Below, one piece after another: positions 50,250-60,128 of a DNA stretch of 64,000 nt (positions are counted from its first letter, which is position 1; every line of letters starts with the position of its first letter). The notes under the pieces were generated by a model. It was not told the DNA's origin. It saw nothing but the letters and a program-made list of their open reading frames with translations, and ran no database searches. A program made the position numbers and the translations under genes. The stretch is from positions 1,240,001 to 1,304,000 of the forward strand of contig OY723305.1 in the NCBI GenBank assembly GCA_963210315.1, read 5' to 3'. This stretch comes from Rhynchopus euleeides. Its lineage: Eukaryota > Euglenozoa > Diplonemea > Diplonemida > Diplonemidae.

Positions 50250-51116
50250 TCAAAGTGCGGCCATCGCCTGTCGTAGTTGTGTTACACCTTGGGCAAGACA
50301 AGCCATCCTGCAGGCCTCATCTTCTTCGTCAGAACTGTCATCCCCCTCCTGCTGTGCGCGTTGGTCAAGCGTGCTCAAAGTCGCCTCGGATGACACGAAT
50401 GGTGTGAAAGTCGCCCCCAGCGGGATTGGCATTTTGCACAAGCAGAGCGATAATTTGCGGTGTCCTTCGGGGAACCGGAACAGGAAGTAGGGCGCGCTGA
50501 TGGGTTCAACGAAGTCCTGTGTGTTGCAGTGCACAAACCCCTTCTGCAGCTGTGTCAACTGTGTGCAAAGAACATACACAGCCAATCTATGAGCGTGTCG
50601 GGTGTGCAGACACGGACACAGGATGACTTCTCTATACCCGAGGATCCCGTCCTGCGACAGGTGCGCAACCTTCCAAGGCATGCCCGATGCGCGCCGCTTC
50701 TCTTCTGCCATCGCAAGATCTCTCTCGTAAGTTGCGGAGCTGGCGATTGTAACGGCATCTTTCTTGCGATGTCCGTTCTCTGCTTCTTCAAATTCGTCGT
50801 TGTTCTGCAGAGGCACTGCATCTTCTGGAGCCCACCAATGATGGAGACTGTGTACGTAGGCATTGCGCGTTGATCCCTTTTCGGCATGCTCCATCAACCA
50901 GTGAAATATATGCCCTGAGATCCGAGCACGCAAGAAGGGAATCCGGGCTGACTCATCCTTGCATCCCCAGAAGCGCCAGGGGATGTCTGCATACCGGAAA
51001 TGCATGAGGTCTGCAAGGGAGACAAAGAGGTAGCGGAACAAGCCCTTGTAGGTGTGTCCTGTGACAGGCAAGCACGACCTTCCGGAACTGAGCACCTGTC
51101 CCATGCTGCGACACAT
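50250..51116 (-). CDS. Element E2 long ORF, segment 2 (288 codons)
   Basis: Differs from the E1 copy at only a few residues (for example MCRS for MCRR, DIPWRF for DIPWHF, YFLFRF for YFLSRF). As in E1 the Met codon directly follows TGA. Segment 1 of the same frame lies beyond F at 53246-53030. Confidence 0.5.
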   Translation of the reverse strand: MCRSMGQVLSSGRSCLPVTGHTYKGLFRYLFVSLADLMHFRYADIPWRFWGCKDESARIPFLRARISGHIFHWLMEHAEKGSTRNAYVHSLHHWWAPEDAVPLQNNDEFEEAENGHRKKDAVTIASSATYERDLAMAEEKRRASGMPWKVAHLSQDGILGYREVILCPCLHTRHAHRLAVYVLCTQLTQLQKGFVHCNTQDFVEPISAPYFLFRFPEGHRKLSLCLCKMPIPLGATFTPFVSSEATLSTLDQRAQQEGDDSSDEEDEACRMACLAQGVTQLRQAMAAL

Positions 51117-51170
51117 TCAGTGCAAGGTTTGTACAGGTCTTGTCGAATATTTTTTTGTTGTCTCATCCAG

Positions 51171-53022
51171 CAGGGGTGGAGCTTGAAATATGGGGTTGCG
51201 GGCTGGATCGGGTCAGATCGGGTCAGCCAATTTTTTCTTATGGGTTCCCCCCCGGTTCGTCTCAGAGATCAGTGCTCGGGCCCAGCCTCCCGCGAGGTAC
51301 CGGAACCGATATGCAGCCCCGGACGCGCAAGGACTTGGTTACAAGACAAACACATGCCGTAGGGGGGGTCTGGGAGGCGGAGCTCCCAGCCGCCGGAGGC
51401 CACGGTAGTGAACATCTGTGACTTGCGGGCGTACGGATTCTGTGTGAGTTGGCTGCGTCCTCCTGAGGATACTGAGATTCCCTGATGTAAAGGGCTTGGG
51501 TACAAGACAGGCACATGCCACAGGGGGGTCTGGGGGGCGGAGCCCCCCAGCCACCGGAGGCCACGGTAGTAAACGTCTGTTGCACGGTACGGGTTGGGCA
51601 GCTTCATTTGTCCTCTATTGTGACTGTTTGAGGCCTGTGCTCATGTCGCTGGGGTCACTTTGCTCACGAAACGCCTCCTGGTCACCTTGAGGCCCCAAGG
51701 CGAGGAGCCAACTTTTCCGGTTTCCCGAAAATCTATATTTTTTTTTCTTTTTACCCCTGACCAGGGTATAAGATAGACTTTTTTTCTGGCGCCGTTTTCC
51801 GGTTTTTCTGGTTTTAAAAATTTTTCGCGCGCGCCTTCGGCGCGCGCGACCCGCGCAAACCCTCCCAGAATCTGAGAGGGCCCGGTGCCTGCGCGCGTCC
51901 TGTCGTACTGAGGCTGCTTGGTGGGGCAGGCGCAGCAGCTGCTTTGAAAGTTTGGACTCTCGGCCAAAAAACCGGTCTGGTGCAATTTTTTTACGCAGGG
52001 GGGTCTGGGGGGCGGAGCCCCCCAGCCGCCGGAGGCCACGGTAGTGATCATCTGTTCCCTACAGTCTGGATTCGCTTGTAAGTAGGAAGGCTTCGCTGTA
52101 TCGCAGCCCGGCCAGCAGGAGATCACTGGTCCTTGAGGGTTCAACCTTCAGGGTGGAGGAGGACGGGGGAGCGACCACTCGTGACAGGTGTGCGTTGTGG
52201 GTGGAGTGGGTGCACGACAGAATGGCCAAAGGGTCCACGAGATCTCTGCACACATTCCGTTATCGAGGAAATGGGCACCTAGCTGTGACGACAGGCAACA
52301 AACAAATCTCATCTGTTAGTTGCCCCCAATAGGCTTGGCGACCTTCAAGATTGCTTGAAAGTCGTTCGTGTTCTCGTCTCAGCCCTCCAGACAAGCAGAT
52401 CTGTCTCGAGTTGGTGGGCTGTCGCCATGTATTCGATGGCACCGAGTGACGCTGCACAGAGGCAGACGACACGGTGAACTCCAGCGGAGGTTACCCTACC
52501 TCCGCTGGAGTACACCGTGTGTCTCCCATGAGTCTCAACTAGCGGGAGTCGTAAATTAGCTGGAAAATAGACTCCCGTCTCCAGTACAGACTGCAGTCTT
52601 AGACTCCCTCTTAGACACTCGCTAGGGTGGCTGGAGTCCACCATGTGTGCACCTTCAAAACAGAAGAGGCCTGCATGACGAGGGCATCACCACCCACCGG
52701 GCCACCCGCTAGGTCCATTTTTTCTTCTCCGCTTCTCTGCCTTCTTTGGACTATTTGAGCTCTGTGCGGATCACGATGGGGTCACTTTCTATTTTTTTAT
52801 GGCGTTTTTTCTGACTGTTTTACTGTCCCAAAGTCACAAAAAAACCGCCAAAAATGAGATCGACCTTTTTTTTTTTTCCAGAAAACCGGGAACCGGGAAA
52901 CCCTGGTTTTGAAAACCGGAAAACCAGACCTATCTTATCCCCTGCCCCTGACCTGATTTTTTGTGAGGGCCTGCAGAAAATCAGGTCAGCTGACCCGAAA
53001 AAACCCCCAAGCTCCACCCCTG
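51171..53022. mobile_element. hAT-like non-autonomous element F (TIR CAGGGGTGGAGCTTG, TSD TCATCCAG)
   Basis: Ends CAGGGGTGGAGCTTG / CAAGCTCCACCCCTG, with identical octamers TCATCCAG at 51163-51170 and 53023-53030; E1 has this octamer without the insertion apart from one base (GTACTGGATGAGAC strand). CAG ends plus an 8-bp duplication are classical hAT features. The interior holds three copies of the 90-bp hairpin module (51357, 51522, 51999), a tiny E-type palindrome (52471-52520), an E-type half end (about 52640) and the repeat also found at 1-84. No transposase. Confidence 0.95.
52471..52520. repeat. 50-bp E-type palindromic solo terminus
   Basis: CACGGTGAACTCCAGCGG...CGCTGGAGTACACCGTG: two E-like termini meeting head to head around GGTTACCC/TACC. 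Probably an extreme internal-deletion derivative of E inside F. Confidence 0.6.
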
Positions 53023-53029
53023 TCATCCA

Positions 53030-53246
53030 GTACCCTGATCAGCCGCATGGCGAGCCCCTTGCAGTCATGGAGTGCTGGGGTGACGTAGCGGGCATTGGGA
53101 AGCACACCTGCCAAGAGGGAGGGGTAGCCAGCCTCTTTCATCTCAGAGAGAGTCAGGTGCGGGTATCGATGCACCTGTTGATACCAGCGTTCTTCTGGGA
53201 TGTCGCACAGTGAGCATCGGTGCCCTCGCCCCCCGCATCGCCTCAT
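53030..53246 (-). pseudogene. Element E2 long ORF, segment 1, cut by F
   Basis: Reads RCSLCDIPEERWYQQVHRYP and LLAGVLPNARYVTPALHDCK, then RLIRVLD, where the frame enters the TCATCCAG duplication and element F. Matches E1 segment 1 with two or three substitutions. Confidence 0.6.
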
Positions 53247-53511
53247 TGTTGCCCACTGCTGATCTATACTCCCGCTAGCGGGAGTTGGACTCCCCCTAGT
53301 TGAGACTCCCGAAAAGGGTTAAACCCGGTAGTGGTACCCTACCCCCGCTGGAGTCCACCGTGCAAGGCCGGATCAGCCCACGGGTGGGTTTGAGGAAGAA
53401 ATCTGGGGGGGCAAATTTTGCTGCGACTTCCGGTTTCACCCGGCCGAACTCCAGCATCTATCCAGACCCACGGTGCCAAGCCGTTCGCCCGTGTCGCGAT
53501 CATTCGCGGCT

Positions 53512-53892
53512 TCAGGCTGCCCCCGACGACACGTTTGTATCCTGCACCTTGCCATACTTCGCCTCCACCTTGTATATGACGGAGAGCGCCCTCCTTCCGC
53601 ATCGTTGCGACTTCCCTGACAGCGAACTTATCCATGTCAGGGAAGACATGGCGATGATTGCGTTGGCCACCTGGGTGCTGTGCTGGTGGAGCTCCTTGCT
53701 CAACACCGTTGCTAGGAGCCTTCTAATGGATCCCAGTGTCAGCACACTGCCCCCTTTTTTAACAGGGAAGGCCGTGCAAAAATCATGCACAATGTTCGTC
53801 GCCTCCGCAGCCTCGGGACTCTCTGCGCTCTTCTTCTTCTTAATCGACTTTGCCGCCGGCTTCGCTGCCGGCTTCGTTGTCGTCTTCCCCAT
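53512..53892 (-). CDS. Element E2 short ORF (Lys/Ala-rich), copy of 22553-22933
   Basis: 126 codons differing from the E1 copy at one residue (ELHQHS for ELHKHS). Same position between the double termini. Preservation in both copies shows it travels with the element. Confidence 0.5.
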   Translation of the reverse strand: MGKTTTKPAAKPAAKSIKKKKSAESPEAAEATNIVHDFCTAFPVKKGGSVLTLGSIRRLLATVLSKELHQHSTQVANAIIAMSSLTWISSLSGKSQRCGRRALSVIYKVEAKYGKVQDTNVSSGAA

Positions 53893-54969
53893 TTTTGTGA
53901 ATCAGGTCTGCGAGCTGGGATGGGTGGAAACGTCCGTTTCGTTTGGTGTGGCTGTACTTCAGTGACGAGTGCCACATTGCATAGGTATCATGGGAAAAAT
54001 GAGTGAAAATAGGTGAAAAGACTCCCGCTAGGGGGAGTCAGACTCCCCCTAGCGGGAGTTGGACTCCCCCTAGTTGAGACTCCCGAAAAGGGTTACCCTA
54101 CCCCCGCTGGAGTCCACCGTGTAGGTGGCATTAGCCAGGTCTTCGATGAGTTCTGGCTTGTATATATACCTCCCTGCCTGCGGCACAGGCACTGCCTTTG
54201 TCCCCCACACCAGCCACAGAGAGCGTATTGTACTCGGTCCACGGTTGCTGATTCATTGTGATGCGTTGTATCCTCGAGTGAACGTCACACACTAGTGGCA
54301 CCACCACCCGCCATCCGAGAGCTGTATTGACTTTGCGCGCTTCCGTTGTATTCACCTCGCCACGCATATTGCACCGTTCAGTACCAGTACTCTTGGGCCA
54401 GGCAAAGTAGACCGCAGCAACTACCAATTCTGGCACAATGGGTACCACGACAGCGCACTTCGTGTGTTCCCGGAATGTACAGCTCGTGTTGCAACAGTCG
54501 TTGTCAACACATCCCGGTTGTGGAGCACTGCTGCACAGGAATCACACGACCATCTGGACTGTTCCGTACCTACAGGCAGCCTCCCGGTGCATGGTGGCAG
54601 GGAGGTATATATACAAGCCAGAACACATCGAAGACCTGGCTAATGCCACCTACATAGCGCCTGACACCCACCGGATGACGTGGTTGGCAAGCAACATGCA
54701 TTGCAACCCTCAGATGTGGTGTGTTGGGGCATTTTCTTTTCCAACCTCCCACACAGTGGCACTGTACGGTACCAAACGGTGGCACAAAATTTAGGTACCC
54801 CAATTCGGGCACCTGAGGTGCCCGGAATGGTGGAAAAGTGGGGTTCGATGGGTTTCCGGACCGATCTGGGGGGGTTTGGAGGGTTTACGGGGGCTTTGGG
54901 GCCTCTGCGCCGGTTTTTTGAAAAATCGTGTTTGTCCACGTAAAAGGGTGGCATTTGACCCCCCCTAGG

Positions 54970-55560
54970 GGGGGGGGGTTGGTGGGGCTGCCCTGTTGTT
55001 TGCTTGACTGCATCAGGCGGGGGGGGGGGGGGGGGGGGGTGCGAAGGCATCCCTTTGGTTGCCCCATGTACATGCACTGCCCACCCTCCCTTCTCACCCC
55101 CACCCACCTCCCGCCCTGAATTCAGGGTGGTTCGTCATAACAAATCTACTACAGCTCTCATCTAAGGTGTCTGCATACAGGAACAATAGAACTATGGACC
55201 AAGACCGCAAGGCTGCACAGACTGGTGGGCAATTATTTTGGCCTCGACAATCACAAGCGAGGCTCGATCTGCCTCGTTGGGCACTGTCCGACGCCGTGTT
55301 CCTCTGGTGGCTGAGGTTTGCAGCAGTGTAGAAGTGCACGAAGCGCTCCTCTCCTGCTACACACATACAATGGTGTACCCCTCTTGACTCGACAAGGGTG
55401 GGTCGCACACTCAAAACCGAGCGGGTCTGCACAGTAACGTAAGCAATGTTGCGTTAGCGGGCAGGCATCGAACAGAATACCATGAAATACCCACTGGAGA
55501 ACCTGACAGCACGATGCAGAACACAGCACATTACTTCGCACGTTCACATCGAAACGGTGT
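54970..55560 (-). other. Mixed sequence with minus-strand open segments
   Basis: A G-run at 55018-55039 follows the D2 right end. Two overlapping minus-strand open segments (about 55565-55100) have protein-like patches but no recognised domain and no clear exon borders. Confidence 0.3.
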
Positions 55561-55569
55561 GTCAACCAA

Positions 55570-56097
55570 CTACCGCGTCACGACGATGTTGTGGGAGAGG
55601 ATAGAACCTTGTGCCATGTCGACGAGCAGGGTCTCTGTTGCATCGTGTATGCCTGAGGACGGGCACCGCCAGGAGGCGAAAATCTGCGCGACCTGGGGGA
55701 TGACGTTGAGGTCGATCTCCTGCATCATCACCATAAATGTGGAGAGGTCATCAAGTCCCTGTTGGAACCCGGCCATTGCGTCGCGCAATTGTGAACCTGC
55801 GGCAACCGTTGCCGCACCACTCCGCGTCTCGACGATGCGAAGCACGGCCTCGGAGTCGTGCATCTTCAACGCAACATCAGGATCGCGTGTTGTCAACCCA
55901 TGCAGGTATGTGCTCCACACAAGCTTCACCCCATCATCCATTGCAATGTGTAAAGGCCTCTGAATGGGGTGGGGCGGGCAGTGCTTTGTGGTGAAGTGTA
56001 CAATCTGCTTGACACAGGTATCTGTTTCAACCCAGCGTAGTTGTTGGGGAAACGCATTTGACGCAAACAGATGCAAACAAGGTGGCCTGGCACGCCA
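55570..56097 (-). pseudogene. Exon-like ORF interrupted at its 5' side by element O
   Basis: On the minus strand, deleting O and one CA gives an open frame from a possible acceptor (CCCCCCTGACAG| at 58385) through TPCHCGSPMWRARPPCLHLF and on to DTCVKQIVHFTTKH, AMDDGVKLVWSTYLHG, DPDVALKMHDSEAVLRIVE, LDDLSTFMVMMQEIDLN and a stop at 55570, about 185 codons. The C-run before the acceptor matches other introns here. With O present the start is separated by 2.26 kb. No domain recognised; it could be host or part of an unrecognised transposon. Confidence 0.45.
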
Positions 56098-58356
56098 CAC
56101 GGTGGCCTGGTCAGACCCTGACCAGGTCAAAACCTGGTCAAATCTTGACCAGGTCATACCTGGTCATTGACCAGGTATGACCTGGTCATGACCATGTCAT
56201 ACCTGGTCATGACCAGGTCATTTTCACCCATTTTAACTGGGGGGGAACATGTTGAGTGGCCAAGCAGGGGGGACAATTCGCATATTCCGGACTCTCTCCG
56301 GCCGTTGTGGAAAGTATGAGTCAAAAGGGTTCAACCATACCCCGAGTCGAGAAAGAAGTCGAAGCTTGAATCATGTTGGGCACAAGGGGAAAATGGTCAA
56401 AATTGGCCCAAAATTACCAATAAAATATGCTGCGGTGCAGGGGGGTGGCGGGGGAGGGGAGGGTGGGGTCGGCGACGAAACTTGATGATCAGCAGCTTTG
56501 GCCCAAAATTACCAAAAAGGAATGAGGCCCCCTGCCCAGGTTCCCTGCCCGCCTGGACGCACTCAAGTGCCTCACACCGGGTCCCTCCCCCTGGTGGTAT
56601 CCCAAAAAAATGTCGAGGAGGTCTGCATCATCCCAGGCCACGCAGAAGGCGTCGAGCTGTTTCACAGCAGCCTCGCGGCGCTGTTTGAAAAGCCATCGCA
56701 CCACCCACTTTGACAAGGAGTGGGGCAGGAAGCTGACACGGAGTGAAGAGGCCGACAAGAAGAAGGCCAGGACACTGCCCACAGTCTACTCCATGCGTGT
56801 CTCTGGCAACGCGTGTCGGAGGCGGCATGCAGCGCCTCACGAGCGCCGACAAGAACTCGTCTGAGTACGAGGTGCTGACGGAAGCGGGGTGCTCGGATGA
56901 GGTGCTGGGAACCGATATGAAGAGGCTGCCCACCGCTCAAAGCGCGGTGGGCAGTACTTCTTCGAAGGCAGCTGAAAAACAACTGACCCGGAACCCCCCC
57001 CCCCCCCCATCACGCAGATCGGGAGGCATTCGATAGCAGACGCCCTCTTCTACCGGATCATCGTAGAGGTAGGTCCGGGAGCTGACGTGCCCGACGAGCA
57101 CCCACCTGTCCTCGACGGATCGGTCATGACTGTCACGGTCATGAGGGACCTGCCCTACAAGAGCGAGGTTCCGAATGGTCTGCACGCCCGAACGTTTCAC
57201 ATTCCGGATCCGTTCATTGTGGCGGTGGGGGCAACACCACAGGCAACGCAGGGGCAGGGTGTCGTGACCATCGACATCCAGTTGATGAGGCAGGCGGTGG
57301 TGACAAAGAAGCCCGACCAGTGGGCGTGCCAGAGGACGAGAGTCCCATCGGCAGTGCCGTAACGGTTGACCACATCTGATTGTGACACTTTTCAAAGAGT
57401 GTAAAAGAATGGAGAAGGGAGTGCCCTGCCTTGAATGCCTCAGGACCCTCAGGATCCTCAGAACTGCCACCTCTCCGACGAAGCGTTCGAGAGGGAGAAT
57501 GGGGAGAGGAAATCGCGGGCCAGGACAACATCTGCTTGTTTCCGGGAGAGGGACCTGATGGTGTTCGAGCTGGCAAACTATGCCAGTTTCGGCAACGACC
57601 CCGCAAGAATCTTCGTGTACCCTCTTGCAATACAATGTCATACCGTTGTGCGGGAAGTGCATGACAGCGGGTCCCGTATGGATGAAAAACTTCGATTCGT
57701 TTCGGCACCGTCTCAGGACTCTCGGTAGCAGTCGGGTAACCCCTGTCGGCCCGATCGATTCGCTCGGCAAGTGTTCCGATGGCTGGTTACTGACTGGCGA
57801 TGCTGCCTGCAACAAACCGCGTGGTCTCCGTATTTGCCTCTGCGACAAGCAGCCGCCGATCCACACCCAGGATGCGAAGGACGGCGTGTTACGCAAGGCA
57901 GCACTGGCCTGTGAAGCCGACGACGACAACGAAGATCCCGAAGAAGAGGAAGAAGGAGAAGAATGTGAAGAAGCGGAAGAAGGCAGAAAGCTGCTGATCA
58001 TCAAGTTTCGTCGCCGACCCCACCCTCCCCTCCCCCGCCACCCCCCTGCACTGCAGCATATTTTATTGGTAATTTTGGGCCAATTTTGACCATTTTCCCC
58101 TTGTGCCCAACATGATTCAAGATTCGACTTCTTTCTCGACTCGGGGTATGGTTGAACCCTTTTGACTCATACTTTCCACAACGGCCGGAGAGAGTCCGGA
58201 ATATGCGAATTGTCCCCCCTGCTTGGCCACTCAACATGTTCCCCCCGGTTAAAATGGGTGAAAATGACCTGGTCATGACCAGGTCAGATTTGGTCATGAC
58301 CTGGTCAGATTTGGACCTGGTCAAAACCTGGTCAGTCAGCTGACCAGGCCACCGTG
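56098..58356. mobile_element. O-family transposon (CACGGTGG ends, TSD CA)
   Basis: Ends CACGGTGGCCTGGTCA / TGACCAGGCCACCGTG, CA on both sides. Terminal repeats are about 380 bp, beginning with arrays of ACCTGGTCATGACCAGGT and half-sites and continuing with AACATGTTGAGTGGCCAAGC. The interior (56500-57985) has plus-strand coding text. Same plan as E, K and Q. Confidence 0.92.
56600..57990 (+). pseudogene. Coding region of element O (multi-frame, spliced or broken)
   Basis: Plus-strand segments in several frames: HFDKEWGRKLTRSEEADKKK (about 56710), TSADKNSSEYEVLTEAGCSD (about 56850), ERDLMVFELANYASFGNDP (about 57550), then IPLCGKCMTAGPVWMKNFDS and AACNKPRGLRICLCDKQPP with a long DDDNEDPEEEEEGEECEE acidic run before a stop in the terminal repeat. 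Cys pairs suggest a zinc-binding C-terminus. Frame changes could be introns. A minus-strand open frame (58004-56937) overlaps and is probably a shadow. Confidence 0.4.
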
Positions 58357-58529
58357 CATGGGGGATCCGCAGTGGCAGGGCGTGCTGTCAGGGGGGGGGG
58401 GGGGGGGGGGGTAGGCCCCCGGATGTACGGGAAAATTTTGTAATAAATTTTTTTCCAACCCCAAACACGGGCTATTGGCACCTGGAATGGGTGTACCCGC
58501 CTCAAAAATATGTCTGGGGACCCAATGAA

Positions 58530-59310
58530 ACCGGTTTTTCACACTTAGTTGCCCTTTCTCGGTCCGAATTTTTGAATATTCGGTGAAAAAAGGGGGTTTT
58601 GCCCATTTTGGGCAAAACCCCGATTTTCATAAAAAAATGTCAAAGTCGGGGCAACTAGACCCCATTTTGGGTGGTTTTCGGGTGAAAAACGTACCCTAGA
58701 CATCCCTGGGGCACATTGTATATCATCCAGGGCCTCTAGGACCAGTAGAAGCACGTGAAAATGCGTTTTTTTACTCAAAAAAAGGACCCTGCAACCACCC
58801 TGCACACACCCTGCAACCATGTTGGAGGCACCCTACGACCCTATAACCACCCAGAAACCACTGGGTCTGCCCTAAAAGGGGTGTACGGGCCTGTTGGAAC
58901 AGGTTTTCTACACCGAATTGCCCAAATTCGGTCCGATATTTTGAAAAAACTGTGAAGAACGGGGGATTCGCCCGTGTGGGGTAAAAGTCTCAATTTTCAT
59001 GAAAAAAAGTCAAAATTAGGGCAACTAGACCCCATTTTGGGTGTTTTTCGGGTGCAAAACGTACCCTAGACATCCCTGGGGTACATTGTATACCATCCAG
59101 GGCCTCAAGGACCAGTAGAAGCACGTGAAAATGCGTAATTTTACCCAAAAAAATGGACCCTGCAACGATGTTGTAGGACCCTGCACACACCCTGCAACCG
59201 TGTTGTAGGCACCCTGCAACCCTATAACCACCCAGAAACCACTGGGTCTGCCCTAAAAGGGGTGCACGGGCCTGTTGGAACAGGTTTTCGACACCGAATT
59301 GCCTAAATTG
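58530..59310. repeat. Tandem repeat, about 370-380-bp unit, two copies plus partial
   Basis: Shared landmarks GGGCAACTAGACCCCATTTT (58650, 59020), ACGTACCCTAGACATCCCTG, ACCACTGGGTCTGCCC and CACCGAATTGCC (58911, 59292). Each unit holds ACCCTGCA(A/C)AC-type repeats. Unit divergence is about 10%. Non-coding. Confidence 0.85.
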
Positions 59311-59830
59311 GGGGTCTTCGCTCCGGGTCAATTTGGGTCAACTTGGGTCAATTTGGGTCACCCTGGGGCTTTTCACCTTAGGAAAATGGGGGGCTTCGCT
59401 CCGGGTCAATCTGGGTCAGCTTGGGTCAGTGACCCGGAGCGAAGCCCCCCCCCTTAGGTGACCAAAAATAGGTGAAATTTTTTGCCTATTTTCCCTTGTG
59501 TCAAACTTGGAGTCTGACCCAAAAATCGGAATCTGTGACCCATGGTTTATATGGGCAAACCTGAAAATTTCCGACTTTTTCCTCAATTTTTCCCACTTCC
59601 TGGCCATACCTTTCCCGACCCAAAATCAAACAAATGCAGCGGAAAATGGCCAAAAATAGGCCAAAAAACCCCAAAATTTTTCCTATGGGAACGAACATGG
59701 GGGTCTTCGCTCCGGGTCAATTTGGGTCAACTGGGGGTCTTCGCTCCATCCGCCAAAAAAAACCAAAAAAAACCGGAAAAACCCCGTGAAAAAGTCGGAA
59801 AAAAAGAGTGTGGGGAGTTGGGTCCAGTTT
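59311..59830. repeat. GGGTCAA(C/T)TT array with CTTCGCTCC hairpins, leftmost copy
   Basis: Decamer-like GGGTCAATTT/GGGTCAACTT runs flanked by GGGGGCTTCGCTCC and its complement GGAGCGAAGCCCCC. The adjoining 300 bp (including CCCATGGTTTATATGGGCAA) recurs at 61440-61790 and 61805-62165 (inverted) and 62180-62515 (direct). Confidence 0.8.
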
Positions 59831-60128
59831 AGCAAAGTGAGCTTATTTTTCGAAAATTGAAAAATTGGGGACACCAAAAGTCCCCAGAAAAATCTTCGAC
59901 TTGGCCCGCAGAGTGATTTTTTTTGGTGAAAAACGATTTCAACAGTTGTCCAACAGTTGCTGTACAAGACGGCACACCGTTCTCTGCGCATGGGCTGCTG
60001 CACGTGAATCATTTGGATGTCCGAGGGGCTATCGGAACGAGGAGGGCCACGAGCCTGAACTACCCGCCAGCAGTGATCCCGTGCCAGGGCTGGCAGGGGG
60101 CCGCGGCCCCACCTCCCTTTTTCTGTAA

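Larger units (their letters stand above)
49935..54121. mobile_element. E-family transposon, copy E2 (inverted relative to E1, TSD TA)
   Basis: Same terminal repeats, double terminus (internal end at about 53361) and ORFs as E1, in reverse orientation. TA on both sides, matched by the empty site in D1. The long ORF is interrupted by hAT-like element F (51171-53022) between segment 1 and segment 2, so this copy cannot make the full protein. Sequence outside F is nearly identical to E1. Confidence 0.92.
49640..54965. mobile_element. D-family transposon D2, split by E2
   Basis: 49640-49934 and 54122-54965 together rebuild the D1 sequence almost exactly; the break is at GGCGCTATGTA / TAGGTGGCATT. 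The left terminus (about 10 bp) is missing at the K2 junction. The right end GGCATTTGACCCCCCC is intact and followed by TA and a G-run, leaving an unoccupied CCCTAGGG. Few substitutions separate D1 and D2. Confidence 0.9.

Noticed and set aside
56937-58004. Minus-strand 355-codon frame inside element O
   Set aside because: Opens with Ser-repeats from the antisense of an acidic tail and has no domain; the plus-strand segments have better protein character.
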